Of a stretch of 64,000 nt of DNA, positions 13,206 to 26,785 are shown piece by piece. The notes beneath the pieces were generated by a model. It did no database searches. It saw only the letters and a list, made by a program, of their open reading frames with translations, and was not told where the DNA came from. Source of the stretch: Anas platyrhynchos (taxonomy: Eukaryota > Chordata > Aves > Anseriformes > Anatidae). The DNA lies in contig NC_092590.1 of the NCBI RefSeq assembly GCF_047663525.1, positions 51,800,501-51,864,500 on the forward strand, read 5' to 3'. The position numbers were made by a program, and so were the translations under genes. Positions within the stretch are counted from its first letter, which is position 1; each line of letters starts with the position of its first letter.

Positions 13206-13224
13206 AAAAAAAAAAAAAAAAAAA
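13206..13224 (+). repeat. Poly(A) tract (19)
   Basis: A homopolymer A run. Confidence 0.95.
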
Positions 13225-15916
13225 GGGTTATGACTGCATCATTTCTGCTAGTGTTGCACATTCTAAATATTAAAAGCCAGCAGTGGCAATCTCACTCTGC
13301 AAGGAGATGTGGTATGTAAGATTTTCCCATCATACATTAAAGCTGCTTTTAAAGGGGAGCGAATCAGCACTGTTTTCCAAATTATGCCAGAAAGAGACTA
13401 TAACTCTTAAGAACTCTGGAGGAATGGAAAAAACAGTTGGTCCTTTTACTGAAGAAAACAGTATTACTCCAATAATGAATCATTTGAAACATTCGCACAG
13501 CCTATTATAACAATATTTTAAATCAAGCTGTAAGGGAGTTAACCCCATAAATCTGAAAACGGGGTAAGCCCTCTGGGAACTACATTACTGTCTTGATAGG
13601 CCAGATTCTGCATGACTGAAAGCAAGAAATAGTTTTACTTCCCTGGGAAAAAAAGATATGAAGAATTTATGTTGTGGAAGTTTACCCTATTGTTTCAGAT
13701 GGTAGCAACCCCAGCTGAACATACTGAGAATTGTATTATAGGCATTTTCTCTCATCAGTCAAAATATTTTCCTGAGCAGTTTAACAAAATATTTTTCACC
13801 TCTGTATAAAGAGGTCCCACTGTTACCTACAGAGGTGCAAATCAGGAGGTGTGCCGTGGCACTAGTACCACATCACTGCATGTCTGCCATAGGAAAGGAG
13901 AATCAGATAAGAGAATGAAGCAGGTGTATTTTACCTGCTATGTAACATAAACTGCTCCAAGAAATTCTTACTCATTCAAGAGACCTCTGAAAATTAACAT
14001 CTGTTCACATTAATTTTATTCAGTCCTATTATATATGGTTGAAAAAAATACACACACATATATATATTTATATGCTTGTGCATTTGGCATTTTAAAATAC
14101 AATTTCCTTTCCATTTAAGAAGGCACTGGTCTTTCTTAACCATCACAAGAAAGGTTCTCTCATCATTCCAGCCCTGATTTCTGGTGCACAATATGGGTTT
14201 CCCAACCCTGCAGTACTGCAGAAGTGCTACCTGAATTAGCAGTGTTTAGGAAGAGGAAGCAAAGAAAGCCAAGAAATCTACCTTGTCTGGAAAATACACC
14301 AATAGAGTAACTCAAGGACCTCATACAGAAACCTACAAAGATGACCTTACACTGAGGTCAATATGAACATAAAGAAGCACTGACACTAATAAAACTGCAT
14401 TTAGTATTTTATGCCGTGTGCTACCTCCATCTAGAGCTGCTCTATATCATGTGAGAAGGTAAAACCTCACAGAAGTTAATGTGTAGTTATAAATATTACA
14501 TTATTATGGTACTACCCCCCCCCTCTTTTTTCGTATAAAGCTGTCAAAGTAATATAATAGATATAAATCAAATTTCTATGGTTTTAGCCCAGTTCTGGCC
14601 TCTTTGCTGAGGCTGCTTGAGCAGTGTTCCTGCTGCAGTGCTTGCTTCCTTGACAGGGTGAGCAGAAAATCCAATCTACTACTTTTCCATCACACACCTG
14701 CCATACAGCAACCTAACATAGCTGTCCTATGAACTTGCTCTGAAGCACACCCCACCTTCTGACAGGCACTGCAGAGGTGGGGCAGGGAGGGAAGAACTGG
14801 AAAGAGCAAGGGGCTTCACCTCATAGTTCCCATGTTTGCCTATGAGTGCATTTATTTTTTGTCTATATGAGGACTAATGTCAAGTTATGCCTGTGCATCT
14901 GTCCAGATTTGCTATTCTTAAGTCAAAAGCATTTCTGACTTCATGTTAGAACCCCTGATTCAAAACAAAGCCCCTGTCCACTCTAAGGAATAATCTTTCC
15001 CAAGAAGAACCATAAAAAGTTAATGAGCAGAGGTGAAGATAAAGATATGGAACAAAGTGAGGGCAGGATTAGGAATTGGGACTTCTATCCGCATAAAAAA
15101 AAATAAAATAAATAAAATAAAAATCAGTCCATTCATATTTTAGAGCTATTTCTAGCAAGAAGGAATTTAGAGCTGCCCCTCAATACATCTACATGCAGGT
15201 ACCCAGGCACAGCCAGCTGCCTCTCCATCCGATGGAAAGGGAGAGGTGTCTCCAGGGAGTGATTTAGGAAAACACTTAATCAAATGCTTAACCTTTGAAG
15301 TGTGTATTGAATTCTGTAATTAAAAGCCTGGGTACTTTTCAAGTGTATAGCCACAGTGATGAGAGACAAATCAATGAACATGAAATACTAGGAGCATCAA
15401 TCTAGCCTTCCCTTATGTTGTGAATTCTTTGAAGACTTCTCTTGAGAGCAAATGCATGCAGAGTTCAGCTAAACAGACTGTTTCTGGACTACTGCTGAAG
15501 TGGCAGGCAGGGCATCTCACGAAGGAGAAGAAGGATCAGGTCTGCACAGAAGAATTTAGCCCAGAAAGTCTTCTGATTCAAAGTAATGTTGGACTTGGTT
15601 CCCAAGGAGAAATCCCTGTCTACTGACGAGTGGCATTACCAATACCATCAAGCTTTCTTTTTTCAAAATGCTTCACTTAAAACACTACAAATGAGATGGC
15701 TCTTTATGCTCCAAGCAAGAGAAATGTTCGCTTATTGTGGAGTATGTGTGTGTGTGATGTCTCCCTCTCTCCCTTTTTGGAGTACTTCAAGCTGAAATCT
15801 CCATGGACCATAACGATAGTGTTGCTCAAATAATTTGAGTGCACTGCTGGGTATTCTAGGCACCTTCAAAAAATAATGTAGTTCTTTGGCAATGTCATAC
15901 ACTTGATTGTAATACC

Positions 15917-15949
15917 TATATATTTTATATAATATATATATATATATTT
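15917..15949 (+). repeat. (TA)n-rich tract
   Basis: TATATTTTATATAATATATA followed by more TA units; low complexity. Confidence 0.9.
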
Positions 15950-16099
15950 AAAAGTCACTTGTAGATGCTTATATTTAATAATCATTATTTGGAGCAGAGG
16001 ATGAGAGGTTGCCTTGTCTTTTCTGGGTCTCATTTTTCTGTAATCTGGGTAAATGTGAAGCAACAGGAAGCTCTGACACTCTGTAAAATACACAGCACA

Positions 16100-16800
16100 G
16101 CCAATTCTTGAACTTTTGTTTTCTTCTGGCCAGGGAGGGATTCATCTTGCCTTGCCTCAGGCATTCAGTCTAAGCTATTTATTTAAGTAAGCTACGATAC
16201 AGTCCATGGAGGAAGATAAGTGTGCTGAAGTGGCTAGAGACTGTATTTCATATGTTATTTCACTTGTCCTTGAGACGTCGTGCTTACAGTAAAATTGTTT
16301 TCAGATGTGTGCTTTAATTATTACCATTAAATATTAACCAAAAATAGTGCACATACATATCTTCAGCTGGATAAAAAGGAAAAAAAAGTGCAAGGTGGTG
16401 GAAAGTCTGCATTACTTTCACTGTTGGGTTGCCCACAACATTGCTGATGACACGATGTAGCTGGACTATGAATACTATAGCTCCATTACCTGCAGGCAGC
16501 TAAAAGCAATGCAAGCATCAACCTCTTCATATTTGCGTTTGAGTATAAACTTCACAGAGAATTCATTTCAGTTAGACAACAAATTGACACCTCCCACCAT
16601 TTTATAATCTGTGTATGGAGAATTATTTTGCCCTAATGTTGCTGAACAGCATGAATGCATTATGATCCGTTCAAATAAACGGCTGCATTTTTTTTTCAGT
16701 CCGTAGCTATTCCTTTTATTCCAAATCTATTCCTTTAACCCAGAATACTGATAATAGATTGAAGATGAGATCACTGACTATACATACATGGTGGGCGGCT
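16100..16800. promoter_or_regulatory. Candidate conserved noncoding block
   Basis: A repeat-poor AT-rich segment with TTTAATTATTACC, TTAAATATTAACC, CAACAAATTGACACC, ACAGCATGAATGC, CCGTTCAAATAAACGG and TCTATTCCTTTAACCC. CCGTT near 16667 pairs with AACGG at 16678-16682 as a small palindrome. Enhancer-like texture only. Confidence 0.3.
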
Positions 16801-19800
16801 TCCAAATACCACACTAGCAGAAGGACAATAGGGTCCTAAAAAAGGCAGCATTTTTTGTTTATTAAGTACCAGAAAGTATTAAAAAATGCAAATGAGGGAA
16901 AATAGCTAATTCCTCTGGCATGGATAATTAAAACAGAATTATACAAATAGCTTTGAAGTTTGATGGAAAACTTAATTAAGCCTTAAATTTGAAGCCATCA
17001 CCCACCCCATTTTCTTATCTATACTATGAATCTTTATTAAAAACAGCATATATTACTCTAGAAACTTAGTCTGGCCATATTTCCTCACAAAAGTGTCTCT
17101 CAAAATTGTCATTTATTTAATAAATGGCACGTCATGTGGGGATTCCCTAAGCACCCTGTTAAGGTGCCAAATGCACCTATACAAATCACCTCTTTTAAAC
17201 AGATTTTGACAACCTGTTTACAAATTTAAATGTGCTACAAAAATATACCATAAAGAGCTAGAAAATCACCTAACTGGAGAGCCTTGGCTTGCATCCTAGC
17301 TCCTACTTTCTCCCAGTGCTGTTCCAGTCCTACTCTGTCTTTGGCTTTGAGACTTTACAGCCCTCTAATAGTCCCCAGGAGCTTTTCCCACACGGACCTA
17401 TCTGACTCTCACTGTCACTTACTCCTGGATTCGCGTCCCGCTTGTCTTCCAGCTGGATGCAAAACAAGCAGGCTCTATCTACAGACCAACAAGCCCTTCC
17501 CAGTGCTTTCCCAGGAGGGTGGGAAGTGGATAACAGCATGAGATGTTCCAGGCAAATATTACCATCCTGCTTCACTTTCTACGACAATTAAAACAACATT
17601 TTCATGCTGTTTTCTGCTCCAGCTAGGCAGCGTGTGTGAGCAAACTACGGTTTTCACATACAGATCCTGCATTGCATGTGCAAACACACGGCTGCTTGGA
17701 GACTCTAGGGTTTGTTTATTTGTTTGTGGGTACAATTGTGTTTGCACTACTCTTAGCCAAGGCACAGTTTGATGAATTTGTCCCCAGACTTTTTCCGCTG
17801 AGAATAAACACAACACTTCTTAGACAAAAGTCTACTTTTTAGAGAGCTCAAAGCAACTGGAAGAGGCTGATAGAGCAAACGTTTCCTTAACCACTGCCAC
17901 ATCACTTTCATGATGCTATAGAACAGCTCAAAGATGTTTATTGATCAGCCTCAATGTAATTACAATGGAAACTTCTGCTCTTCAAAAATTAATAAGTATT
18001 TGTTAACACGCTGCTCCGCAGCTATGAGCATGCAGTCAGTCCAGCAAGGAAATCATCAAATTGCACAAAGTAAAGAGCCAAAGGGTGTTAGGACCACACA
18101 AGTGTACCTTGTTAAGACTGCAATGTGCCACCTGTGTGCCATTCCCGTTTTCATATACAACCATTTCCACTGAGATGTATTCATGGTGTGCCATTTGCTG
18201 TTCTGGCTACAATAAGAGTCAAGTTTTCAAATCCCCATCAATTCTTTGACTCAATGACTATTCCTCTTCCCCTTGTTACACAGCTTGGCATCTTGAACAG
18301 TAAAATTGCCAATGAATCCACATACTCCCACTTGCAGGGAAAGCTTTTGTTCTCCACTTTGTATTCCTAAATTTCACCTTGTGCCTTCACCACACCTTCT
18401 AGAAAGGGTCTGAAGGGAAACAACACCCAGCTGCTCTGCCCTAACCTTTAACACCGATCCTCTCTGGGGGTGACCTGGGCTGTGGTTGGGTTTCTCCATC
18501 AGGTGGCATTCATTCAAGGTCCCTCTTGCATGGCCAATTGTTCCAATGGCTGTGCTCCTCACCCACGTCCCCCCTGGAGCTGGCCAGACCATGGCTCCTC
18601 TCACTCTTCATCCCAGCCCTGGATGTCTCCCACCCCCAGAGCTGTAATTCTGTAATTCTTGCCAGCACCCCATGCCAAAAACTTGTCATTTACAAATGTG
18701 TACATTTTTTATGTGTAAATAATCTTTTAAAGCACACAATTTGCTGTGATTTGCTATAACTACTTACTGGGTGTAGAAAGAACTGTGCATGCACTTCTGC
18801 ATTTAATAGAAAGCACATGTACAAAACCAACCAGTGAGCTATAAACCAAAGTGTCCAACATTATTCTGCTTGCTTTCAAAGGGGAAAAGTGTTAGGAGGT
18901 GAAAGGGAAACAAGTGCTTCCTTATCTCCTTCCTAAATGACTTCCTAAAACCCCCAAACAGCAAAAGGGAATAAAGCAAATCAGTAAAACATTTTTTTCC
19001 CCTTGTAGAGTGCTGTTAGTCCTATGAAAGGCAGTGTTACATAGCAGAAAGGCTAGGCTATATGGCAGCCTGCTTTCTCCTGAAAAAAAAATATACATAT
19101 TTTCTTTCTGTAAAAGATGACCTGGGGGATTCTCAAGTTCCCTCAAGATAAACTGAAATGGGAAGTGTGAGGTGTGTGAAGACAGACAGACGTGCTGGCA
19201 AGGAGCGCAGCTTGCCACAGCGCCTGGGGAAGCTGAGTGTTCAAAATCAATGCAAAACAGGAATAACTCTCTAACATTTGTGTCTCGTGTTTACTTTTTA
19301 CACAGAAATTGCTCCTTAATTTCAAGCATCAGATTTCTTCATATACCCTTGAACTTGCCTTCAGGGCAAAACTTTTAAAGAGGGGGAAAAAACAAAAAAC
19401 AGTAGATCTCTTCCACTTCCATTCAGAGTTACAGGAAGAACTAAACGCAAAGTTAACAGGGGAAAAAACAGTTATGAAAACAGCAGATCTGTGCTGTTGT
19501 TTGCTCTAAACAAGCACTGTGTTTACTTTCTTCTCTTCCTGAAGTTTTTATACAAATTTTTTATTTGCAGGTCAGAACCCCCTAGCTCTATGGGCAAAGG
19601 ACCCACAAGGTTTTTCAACTTTATGGCTTCAGGCACGGCACGTATCTGCTGGTATTCCTGTACCTCCAGTGCAGTAAAAGTCTTCTTCCAGTAAAGCCTC
19701 TTACAAAAGCTGCATTAACCATGAAGATTTTTTAAGTGATTTCAACTTTGACCTAGCAATTCTGGGAGTGCAGCTTCTGCCAGCAGCTGATACTGTAAAC

Positions 19801-22014
19801 CTCATTTTCTAGGGAGGTTAAATTTATGAGAGCAGTCTGCCCGTCCCTCCCTCCGTCTATCTGTCTCGCAGGCTTGTCCCACCCACTCAGCTCCTCAGTG
19901 AGTTCTGGATCTGTTAGCCAATATCAGGAAAGGAGCAGAAGTCTTAAGGAGATGCTGATGTTCTGTCCTCCCCTGTGGGTGCAGAGCTGGAAAGAGGATG
20001 ACTCGGCTGCAGCCTCTGTTTTCATGTGCTTCTCAGGAAAACAAATGAGGACAAGGGCACCAGTTTCCATAGAAAAGAAACAGGAATAAAGGATTGGACA
20101 GTCCAGAGAGTAAGAGATGGGAAATGATGGGAGTCAAGAGCCATCTTTGCCAGCAACTACACTGCCTTCCTTCACAAGCCTCCAACATAAACAACCTATG
20201 CTGCTCATGATTTACTTTCACAGGTTTGCCCTCAAAACAAGAAGTAGCATTTTCCACTTTGCTTTTCTGGCCAGTGCCCTCAGGATGGGGAGCCCCAGCA
20301 CTGCTGGTCCCATCTCAGCAGCATCCATGTGGCCATTGAAGTCAGCCCCAGGTAGGATCCACGTGGAGACAAACATCCCTTATCCCTGTATATACCAACA
20401 GCATATGGCATACAGATGCACTCCGAGTAGTAAGGTGACTTTCTCAGTCTTGTTCCCACGTGTTTCTAAGAGCACGAAGTCAGGAATCGAGCTGTTCAAA
20501 GGACTCCGGTCCCAATTTTGAAAAATCAAAACTTGAGAGCTACCTCCTGTCCAGGCAAGCACTTGTTACATTTAATAGTAGTTGTGAAAGAGGGGGGCAA
20601 AATCCCACCTTGACAACTTTACTGTAATTTGACAGCTTTTACTGAAAACCCAATGGACTGAACTGCCACAATCTATTAAACTGTACCTTGCCTAAAACCA
20701 CTCGGTCTTGCATTAATTACAAAAGACAAATCTGACTTTGAAAAACATTTTCTGACAAGAAAAAACATGGCAACAAACAGAACAAAAGAAAACAACAACA
20801 AAAAACACTTATGTCTTGTGATCTTTCCTAAAAGGCATTTTAATACAATGAGTTTAGAGATGGTGCCTTTTGCCTGTGAAAAACTTCCAGGTAGCAGGAG
20901 CTGTCAAAAAAAATAATAAATAAATAAATTAGGAATTCCTGATTGCTGTCCATTCCCTCATTAAAACTTGACTTTCAGTTGACCAAATAAAACATTGCAA
21001 TAAAAAAAAAAGTAGGAAAAGAGGAAAAAGATGACAGCAAAATGAAAATCAATGCTGTTTGTATCAATGATGATTCCTTTTCCCTGCTACTGTCCCAGCT
21101 GCCCCTTGAAGGTTTTGCAATTTTTACAGAGAAACGACTGACTTACAGTCACAGTTCACCTGAACTTGCTGGAGTCACCCATATGTCTAAGGGCTTCACC
21201 ATTACTAGTTTAACTAAAGGCAGCATAGTAACCCTGTCCATACATTCAGGAGTATGCCTCAAAAGGTAGGCCTGGTCTTTTAGGGGAACTGAATTACAGA
21301 GCATCTTGTTTACAGTACCCACTGGAGGTACCTACTTGCTTTTCTGCAGCCACTCTGAGAATCTTAAGCCACACCTGATCTGACCACTGCTTTAGGAGAA
21401 TGGAATAATGGTGGTAGATTAGTTAAAATCCAAGGTTAATAGTGAAAAATTAGAATACCAAATTTTCTTTCAAATGCCCCACACATGTCTTATGCTAAGC
21501 GTGCTTCTTAGCTCTATGCAATTTGCATCTTCCACATCCCTGGCTGACCATGTTCTGGCCTAAACTTCTTGCTGTTTTAAGAGGAGCGGTAGCACTTGCA
21601 GCACGAAGACATCTTGAGTTTTCTCCACCATTGCAGCCTTCTACAGAAAAGGGGGAAAGCTCTTGGGTCTGTGGCCACGGTTGCTTTGCTGGTGTCTTAA
21701 GCCAGAGTTTCTGTCGGTTACCTACAGGCTGGCAGGGCTGGGGCTGTGACACCTACATAAAAAAGTAACAGGGACTGACACACACCAACCAACCAACCCA
21801 AACCCATGTACAGTCCCCCAAAACGTTAGTTGCTTTTTTTTGTTGTTGTTGCATTTCCCCCCCCCCCTTCTCTTCTCACCGCCCCTTCGCATAATTAATA
21901 TATTCGCGTTTCCTCCCATCCTCCCAATGGGCTTACCAGCTGCAGGGCCCCTGAATAGCAAGCTTAATTGTGCTTTGTCATGCAGAAGACCTCCCTTTTC
22001 TATAGCAGGTTACA

Positions 22015-22125
22015 AAGGGGGCCCGGCGGCGGCCGGGCGGCCCCGCACCGCGCAGGTAGCGCCCTCCGCCTGGGGACCTCCACCAGGACGCAGGATCCGA
22101 CCCGGGGCCTCGCTCCTGCTCGGGA
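22015..22125. promoter_or_regulatory. Small CpG-rich patch
   Basis: GGCCCGGCGGCGGCCGGGCG and following bases form an abrupt GC-rich patch at the border of the gene-poor region and the GSX2 domain. It could be a small CpG island of an unannotated transcript or part of the GSX2 Polycomb domain. Confidence 0.4.
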
Positions 22126-22129
22126 GCAA

Positions 22130-22720
22130 ATGGGGGTGATGGGGGTTAATTGGCACCGCCCGAGCTCAAAGGGGCTTTGCCATTATAGGCTAATCAGGCG
22201 CCCTCCACCCGGTACAAATAGCAGGGGCCGGGGGGTGTAGATATTCACCGCGAATTACGGCTAATTATTATTTGGGTCCTGAGCTGCTACTTCTGCCCGT
22301 TGATTGGCACCGTTGCCTTCAGAGTATCTTCCCCCCCTCCTCTTGTTTCTTGTTTTGACAGTTTAAATCCAGGTCTACGCGACATAGAAAGCTAATAAAA
22401 TCCTCATTTCATTGTTAATCTGATTTCATCGCAGCGTAGGTTTTTTACCCTCACACCTGCGTGGCAGGGTGTAATTCCATTAATAATAATAAAAAAAAAT
22501 CAACATATTCATTGCGTGTCTTTTCCCCGATGATATATTGTGAGCAGTGTGAGTTGAAAAAGAGCCATTTATTCTCACCGTGAATGAGTCTGCCTGGAAC
22601 TGAAGACTTCACCTGCCTCCTCAGTCAATTAGGAATGTATCGAAAATTCTACCAGAAAACGAGTTAAATTAACCGTTAGCTAATTTCCTTGTGTCCCTCC
22701 TACATAATCCCCCCTTTTCA
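22130..22720. promoter_or_regulatory. Candidate developmental enhancer block left of GSX2
   Basis: The block contains many TAAT/ATTA homeodomain cores (for example near 22146, 22189, 22262, 22391, 22414, 22480, 22627, 22668), CACCTG E-boxes near 22455 and 22609, and two copies of ATTGGCACCG (22149-22158 and 22303-22312) with NFI-like TTGGC. Low repeat content and even composition contrast with the poly(A)-rich flanks. It lies about 5 kb beyond the GSX2 3' end. No conservation data were available; the inference is from motif density. Confidence 0.45.
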
Positions 22721-22892
22721 GCTTGCCCCAGAAATTACCACATGTTGCAAGGTTCAAATAGTGCCTAATGAAACAGTGACTAAATGGTGCGCTCCAACCC
22801 ACAGCGAAGCCCTTTCGCTGTGCCTTCAAAGCCTGGGGGTCTGCAACGGTCGGGGGTCCCTAGCTTAAAAAAAAGACAGAGAGACTGGGAAG

Positions 22893-22919
<27 letters not shown>
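22893..22919 (+). repeat. Poly(A) tract (27)
   Basis: An uninterrupted A run in GC-rich surroundings. Confidence 0.97.
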
Positions 22920-22923
<4 letters not shown>

Positions 22924-23369
22924 AAATCCTTGATTTTGGCAGAAAACCCTGCCCCGGGAGCGCTTGGGACGGGCTGCAGCATCCTGGGCTGGGGACGTGG
23001 GGACATGGGGAATGTGTCGCCCCCCCGGCGGAGCGCAGCAAAGTGGGGAGCGCTGGGGGAGTCACAAATCTGTCGCCCTGCGTGGGCACGGACACGCGTG
23101 GCACCTGCCGGGGGGGGCAGGCAGGTGTGCGTGAACGCCCGGGGCTGGAAACCTCCCCCTGGGTGCGTGCGGGTCCCCTCGGGGCAATTCTTCCCCTTGT
23201 GGCACGGAGAACAGCCGGTCTTTTTTGAGCTGAGGGGCCGAGAAAATGGAAAACCTGGATTTTTTTTTGGAGCTTGTTTAGCTGAAAAGCAAGCCTGGAG
23301 CCCAGGAGCTCCGTGCCGGGAGTTTTGCCCCGTGGTTACGGGCTGTAGTCACCGCCCAAAGCAGCCCCA

Positions 23370-23660
23370 GTGAAGTGTCAGCTACTCAACCCCGGTGAAT
23401 TCCGTAAAGGGAGCAGAGTCACTTATTTGAAACGGTGAGGCTAATACAAAGTCATCAAAGCACTATGGTTCTTGTCTTTAAGTGACAACCCTCTTTATTG
23501 AACTGTTTGAAATACGCCTCCCGCTTTTCAATGTCTCTCTATCCATCTTTGTCTGCCCCGCAGAAAAGCAGACAATATAAAGCAAAGCCTGGCGAGCTCC
23601 CCACGCTCTGGCTTGGGCAGTGCCAACGTTAGCCTTGAAATTGTCACTCCTTCATTAATC
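23370..23660. promoter_or_regulatory. Candidate regulatory block
   Basis: A complex, repeat-free stretch between two CpG-rich segments, with CTAATACAAAG, TAAGTGACAACC, CTTTATTGAAC and AGACAATATAAAGC. Its texture is like conserved noncoding DNA. Weak evidence. Confidence 0.3.
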
Positions 23661-23761
23661 TGCAACTACTTCTTTTTTTTTTTTTTCTTGCAGAGCACAC
23701 AGCGCACGCTTCCCATCCCATCCCTCGGGGCTCTCCGCGGCAGCTGCCCACGGTTTTCCAC

Positions 23762-23865
23762 GAGGGATCCCCGTGGGGCCAGGGCTCCCCATGGGGCTGG
23801 GGTCCCTCCACTGGTCTGGGGTCTCCCCACGGGGCCGGGGTCTCCCCTGGTACCTCCAGGACCGG
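23762..23865 (+). repeat. GC-rich minisatellite, about 18-20 bp unit, about 4 copies
   Basis: Degenerate tandem copies of CCCC(A/G)(T/C)GGGGCYGGGGTCY span this interval within a CpG-rich segment. G-runs on one strand and C-runs on the other could form quadruplex-like structures. Confidence 0.75.
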
Positions 23866-24007
23866 GCTGCGAGCCCTGCCAGGGGATTCTCCCGAGCATC
23901 TCCCCGGGGATGCAAGGAGGCTGGCGCTCCCGCTGAGCCTGAGAGACTCAACCCTTGAATTTAAATCCTTAAAACCGGACTCTTTTAGAGCAGTCTCCAA
24001 GGTTTAC

Positions 24008-24069
24008 ATAAATAAATAATATATATATATATACATACATACATATATATATATATATTTTTTTTTTTT
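24008..24069 (+). repeat. (AATA)/(TA)/(CATA) compound microsatellite
   Basis: AT-only and CATA repeats ending in a T run, inserted between two CpG-rich segments. Confidence 0.93.
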
Positions 24070-25754
24070 CTGGAACCACTGAGCCGCCTCCCGCATCCGT
24101 GCCCACGGGGGCACCCGGCCGCCCCCGGGCAATGCCCCAGAGGGGTTGGGGAAGGAAATTACGGGAAATTAAAGACCCACAGACACCTCTTTCAGGGAGT
24201 TGTGCCAAGGCAAGGTTTCAGGCTCCTGCCCTGGGGGGCTCGCCTTGTCGCACCCCGCGCAGCCTACACGCGGCTGCCCGCAGCGGGACGCATGTGGTGG
24301 GGATGCCGAGCGCCGGATCTGCAGCTGGAGCGTGTCGGGGCCGTGCCGGGCTCGCATCCGGTGCTAAAAAGCAGAATAAGGCTGGAAAATCGTCTTGAGG
24401 CTCGCGATGCTGGGGCACAAGCGGTCTGCTCCTTTCTGAGGCTCCGTTCTCGGTTTCTAAAGAGCAGCTAATTCATTGCTCCCACGGGAGCGCTAAAGAG
24501 AAGCTCAGTCATGTTTCCAGCGCTCTCAAGCATCGTCGTGACAAGTGCCAAAGGAAAAGAAGAGAGTAGCATTTGTTTCTTATTCACCGCACTTGCAACA
24601 AATAAGGCTTGGGATCGCACTGAGGCATAAAAGGGACAAGCTGGTTTCTGGGTGCTGTCCTACGTCCCCCAGCCCTCCAGCCACCCCTGTCTCTGCTGTG
24701 CCTTCCCCTGTTGCTTTCCCTACCCTCTCTGCTGGGTTATTTCCCCTGTAGCCATCCTCTTGCAGCAGAGGATTCCCTGATTCTTGGCCCCCGTGGGTCG
24801 CAGCTGAGCTCCCTCCCACACCTTTCCCTCGGTGATAACCCCTCCAGCCTGATGTAAAACTCAGAGGAACTCAATATCTCTGAGACCCGGGCACCCTGGC
24901 ACAGCCGGCTGGTTGGCTGTGGTCACAGGGTCTAAGAGTGAGGAGGGAATGAGGGGAAGAAACAGGCAGATAAGCAAAGCAGTGCATAATTCTCCCTGCC
25001 TTAGAAAGTCCATGGCAAGAAGAATATTAGGTAGGTGGCTGAACACTGCCTGTGCACTGAATGGGGCAGGGACTTCGTGGGGAATGAAGGAAGGAAAAAA
25101 GAGGAAAAAAAAGAAAAAAAAATCAGAGCACAAGGTGAATAAATTAATTTTAAACTTTTATCTGTTTTTGTTTTCTCGCTGTTGGGTGCTGGACATTAAA
25201 AACCATCCATTAACTAACTGCAGGTTAGGGCATACACAACTTCCAGCACTGCTCCTGTCAGTGGTCCTGTCCTCTCCAGAGCTTTGTCTGGGTCAAGTCT
25301 TTTGCCAGCCTTCTGAGATGTGTCGGGGCAAACCATTGTGTTGTACCTCAATTCCTAAATGGGAACGGTGCAACCTTTTAACATGAATTGTTTACCCTGA
25401 AAAAAAATAATAATAATAATAAATCTGGTTATGACACCAACTGCCTCACTGGCATAGCTTGTGTGCTGGAATTGTGTGTCATTACTTCCATTCACACCTT
25501 GAGTGGTGCATACAGGCAAACATTCATTACTATGAGTAATAACAACTCATTTCACTTCCATTTCATTTTTAGGAAATTGTTAAATCCTGCAATGAAGAGA
25601 TCCCTTCCCACAGATCTCTAGAGGAGGTGAATTCCTGAAGCAGAGAGAAACTCATTTATTCACTGACTTATTTCCACAGCGTTACGCTGAGAATGGATAC
25701 ACTATCAAGCAATGCCTTTGCAGTTTTGGTTACAGTACCAGCCAGGCTTAGATT

Positions 25755-25797
25755 TCATAGAAGGGACCCACAAGGATCATCGAGTCCAAAACGTGGA
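25755..25797 (-). mobile_element. Short CR1 3'-end remnant
   Basis: On plus: TCATAGAAGGGACCCACAAG followed by GATCATCGAGTCCAA. This matches the typical reverse complement of a CR1 3' terminus. Only about 43 bases are recognisable. Confidence 0.7.
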
Positions 25798-26734
25798 AAA
25801 CTTGGAGAAGTGTGATGCCTTTTCCCCCAGCATGGCTCTGCCTCCCCAGGCTGCTGCAGGCCAGTGGACTCACAGCGGTTACCAGACTGGGATGGCACTG
25901 CCAAGGGAACAGTTGGGATTTCCATGGTGTTAACTTCTTCTCCCAGAGTTTCAAGAGAGGAAAAGCCTCGGTGGTATTTGAGGAGCCATGAGGTTCCCTA
26001 TGAGGATGTCACAAGGGCCACGAGCAGGCAGGCAGCTGGGGGCAGCCTGGGCCATGCAGGGATTGCCACCTGGGGAAGTGATGTCCCCATCTCTCATCCC
26101 TGGCCTCTGCATGGCTGCTGGCCTCTGCTGTGAAATACTTGTGAAACGAGAGAGATTTTGTGGTTGCTTTCCAAGTTCAGGCTAGAAGCTTCCATCCATG
26201 CTGTCCCCTCCTGGAACACTCCCAGGCTCTGCCCCAAGCTGGTGCAGGCCCACTCCAGGTCCTCTCCTTCCCCCCCCAGCCCTGCCACGGGCCTGGTGTC
26301 CCCTCCTGCGGCTGTGCTGGGGCTGCTTGGAGCAAGCATCTCTTCCCAGCACCCCAGGCACTTTGTTAGCTGATGTCGAAGAGCAGTAGGCTTATTGCTT
26401 GTCTCCTGATGAAGGAAGATACGGGACCGACCAGCTCCATCCCCCTGTGCCTCGGCCCTCTGCAGGGAGCTCAGGCCGTGCTGCTTGAGGCAGAGGCAGG
26501 ATGGGGTGCAGGATGGGGTCGCCCACCAGCGACCAACACAAAACTAACATTGAAAAGACTGCACGTATCACCCTGGTGTCCGAGAAAAAAAAATAAAAAA
26601 GAGGAAAAAAAGGAAAAAAAAACTTTTCCCTGCTCTCTGTTTGCCACCACCCAGCTCAGTATGGGATAAAATAAGTGGGCTTTCTGCGTGTATGCGGCCA
26701 CCCTCGGTAGGGAAGGAGGGGGGTGCCCAAAGTG

Positions 26735-26785
26735 CAGCCCCTCGTCCCGTCCTGTCCCTGTCCCATCCCTGTCCCTGTCCCCGTG
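26735..26785 (+). repeat. (CTGTCC)n-like hexamer array
   Basis: CGTCCTGTCCCTGTCCC-type repeats, imperfect, about seven to eight units, at the edge of a CpG-rich patch about 0.7 kb from the GSX2 3' end. Confidence 0.75.

Larger units (their letters stand above)
12830..22000. other. Intergenic, no gene recognised
   Basis: AT-rich unique sequence with scattered microsatellites (13206, 15097, 15917, 20908). A block at 16100-16800 has enhancer-like texture; otherwise nothing interpretable. Confidence 0.7.
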
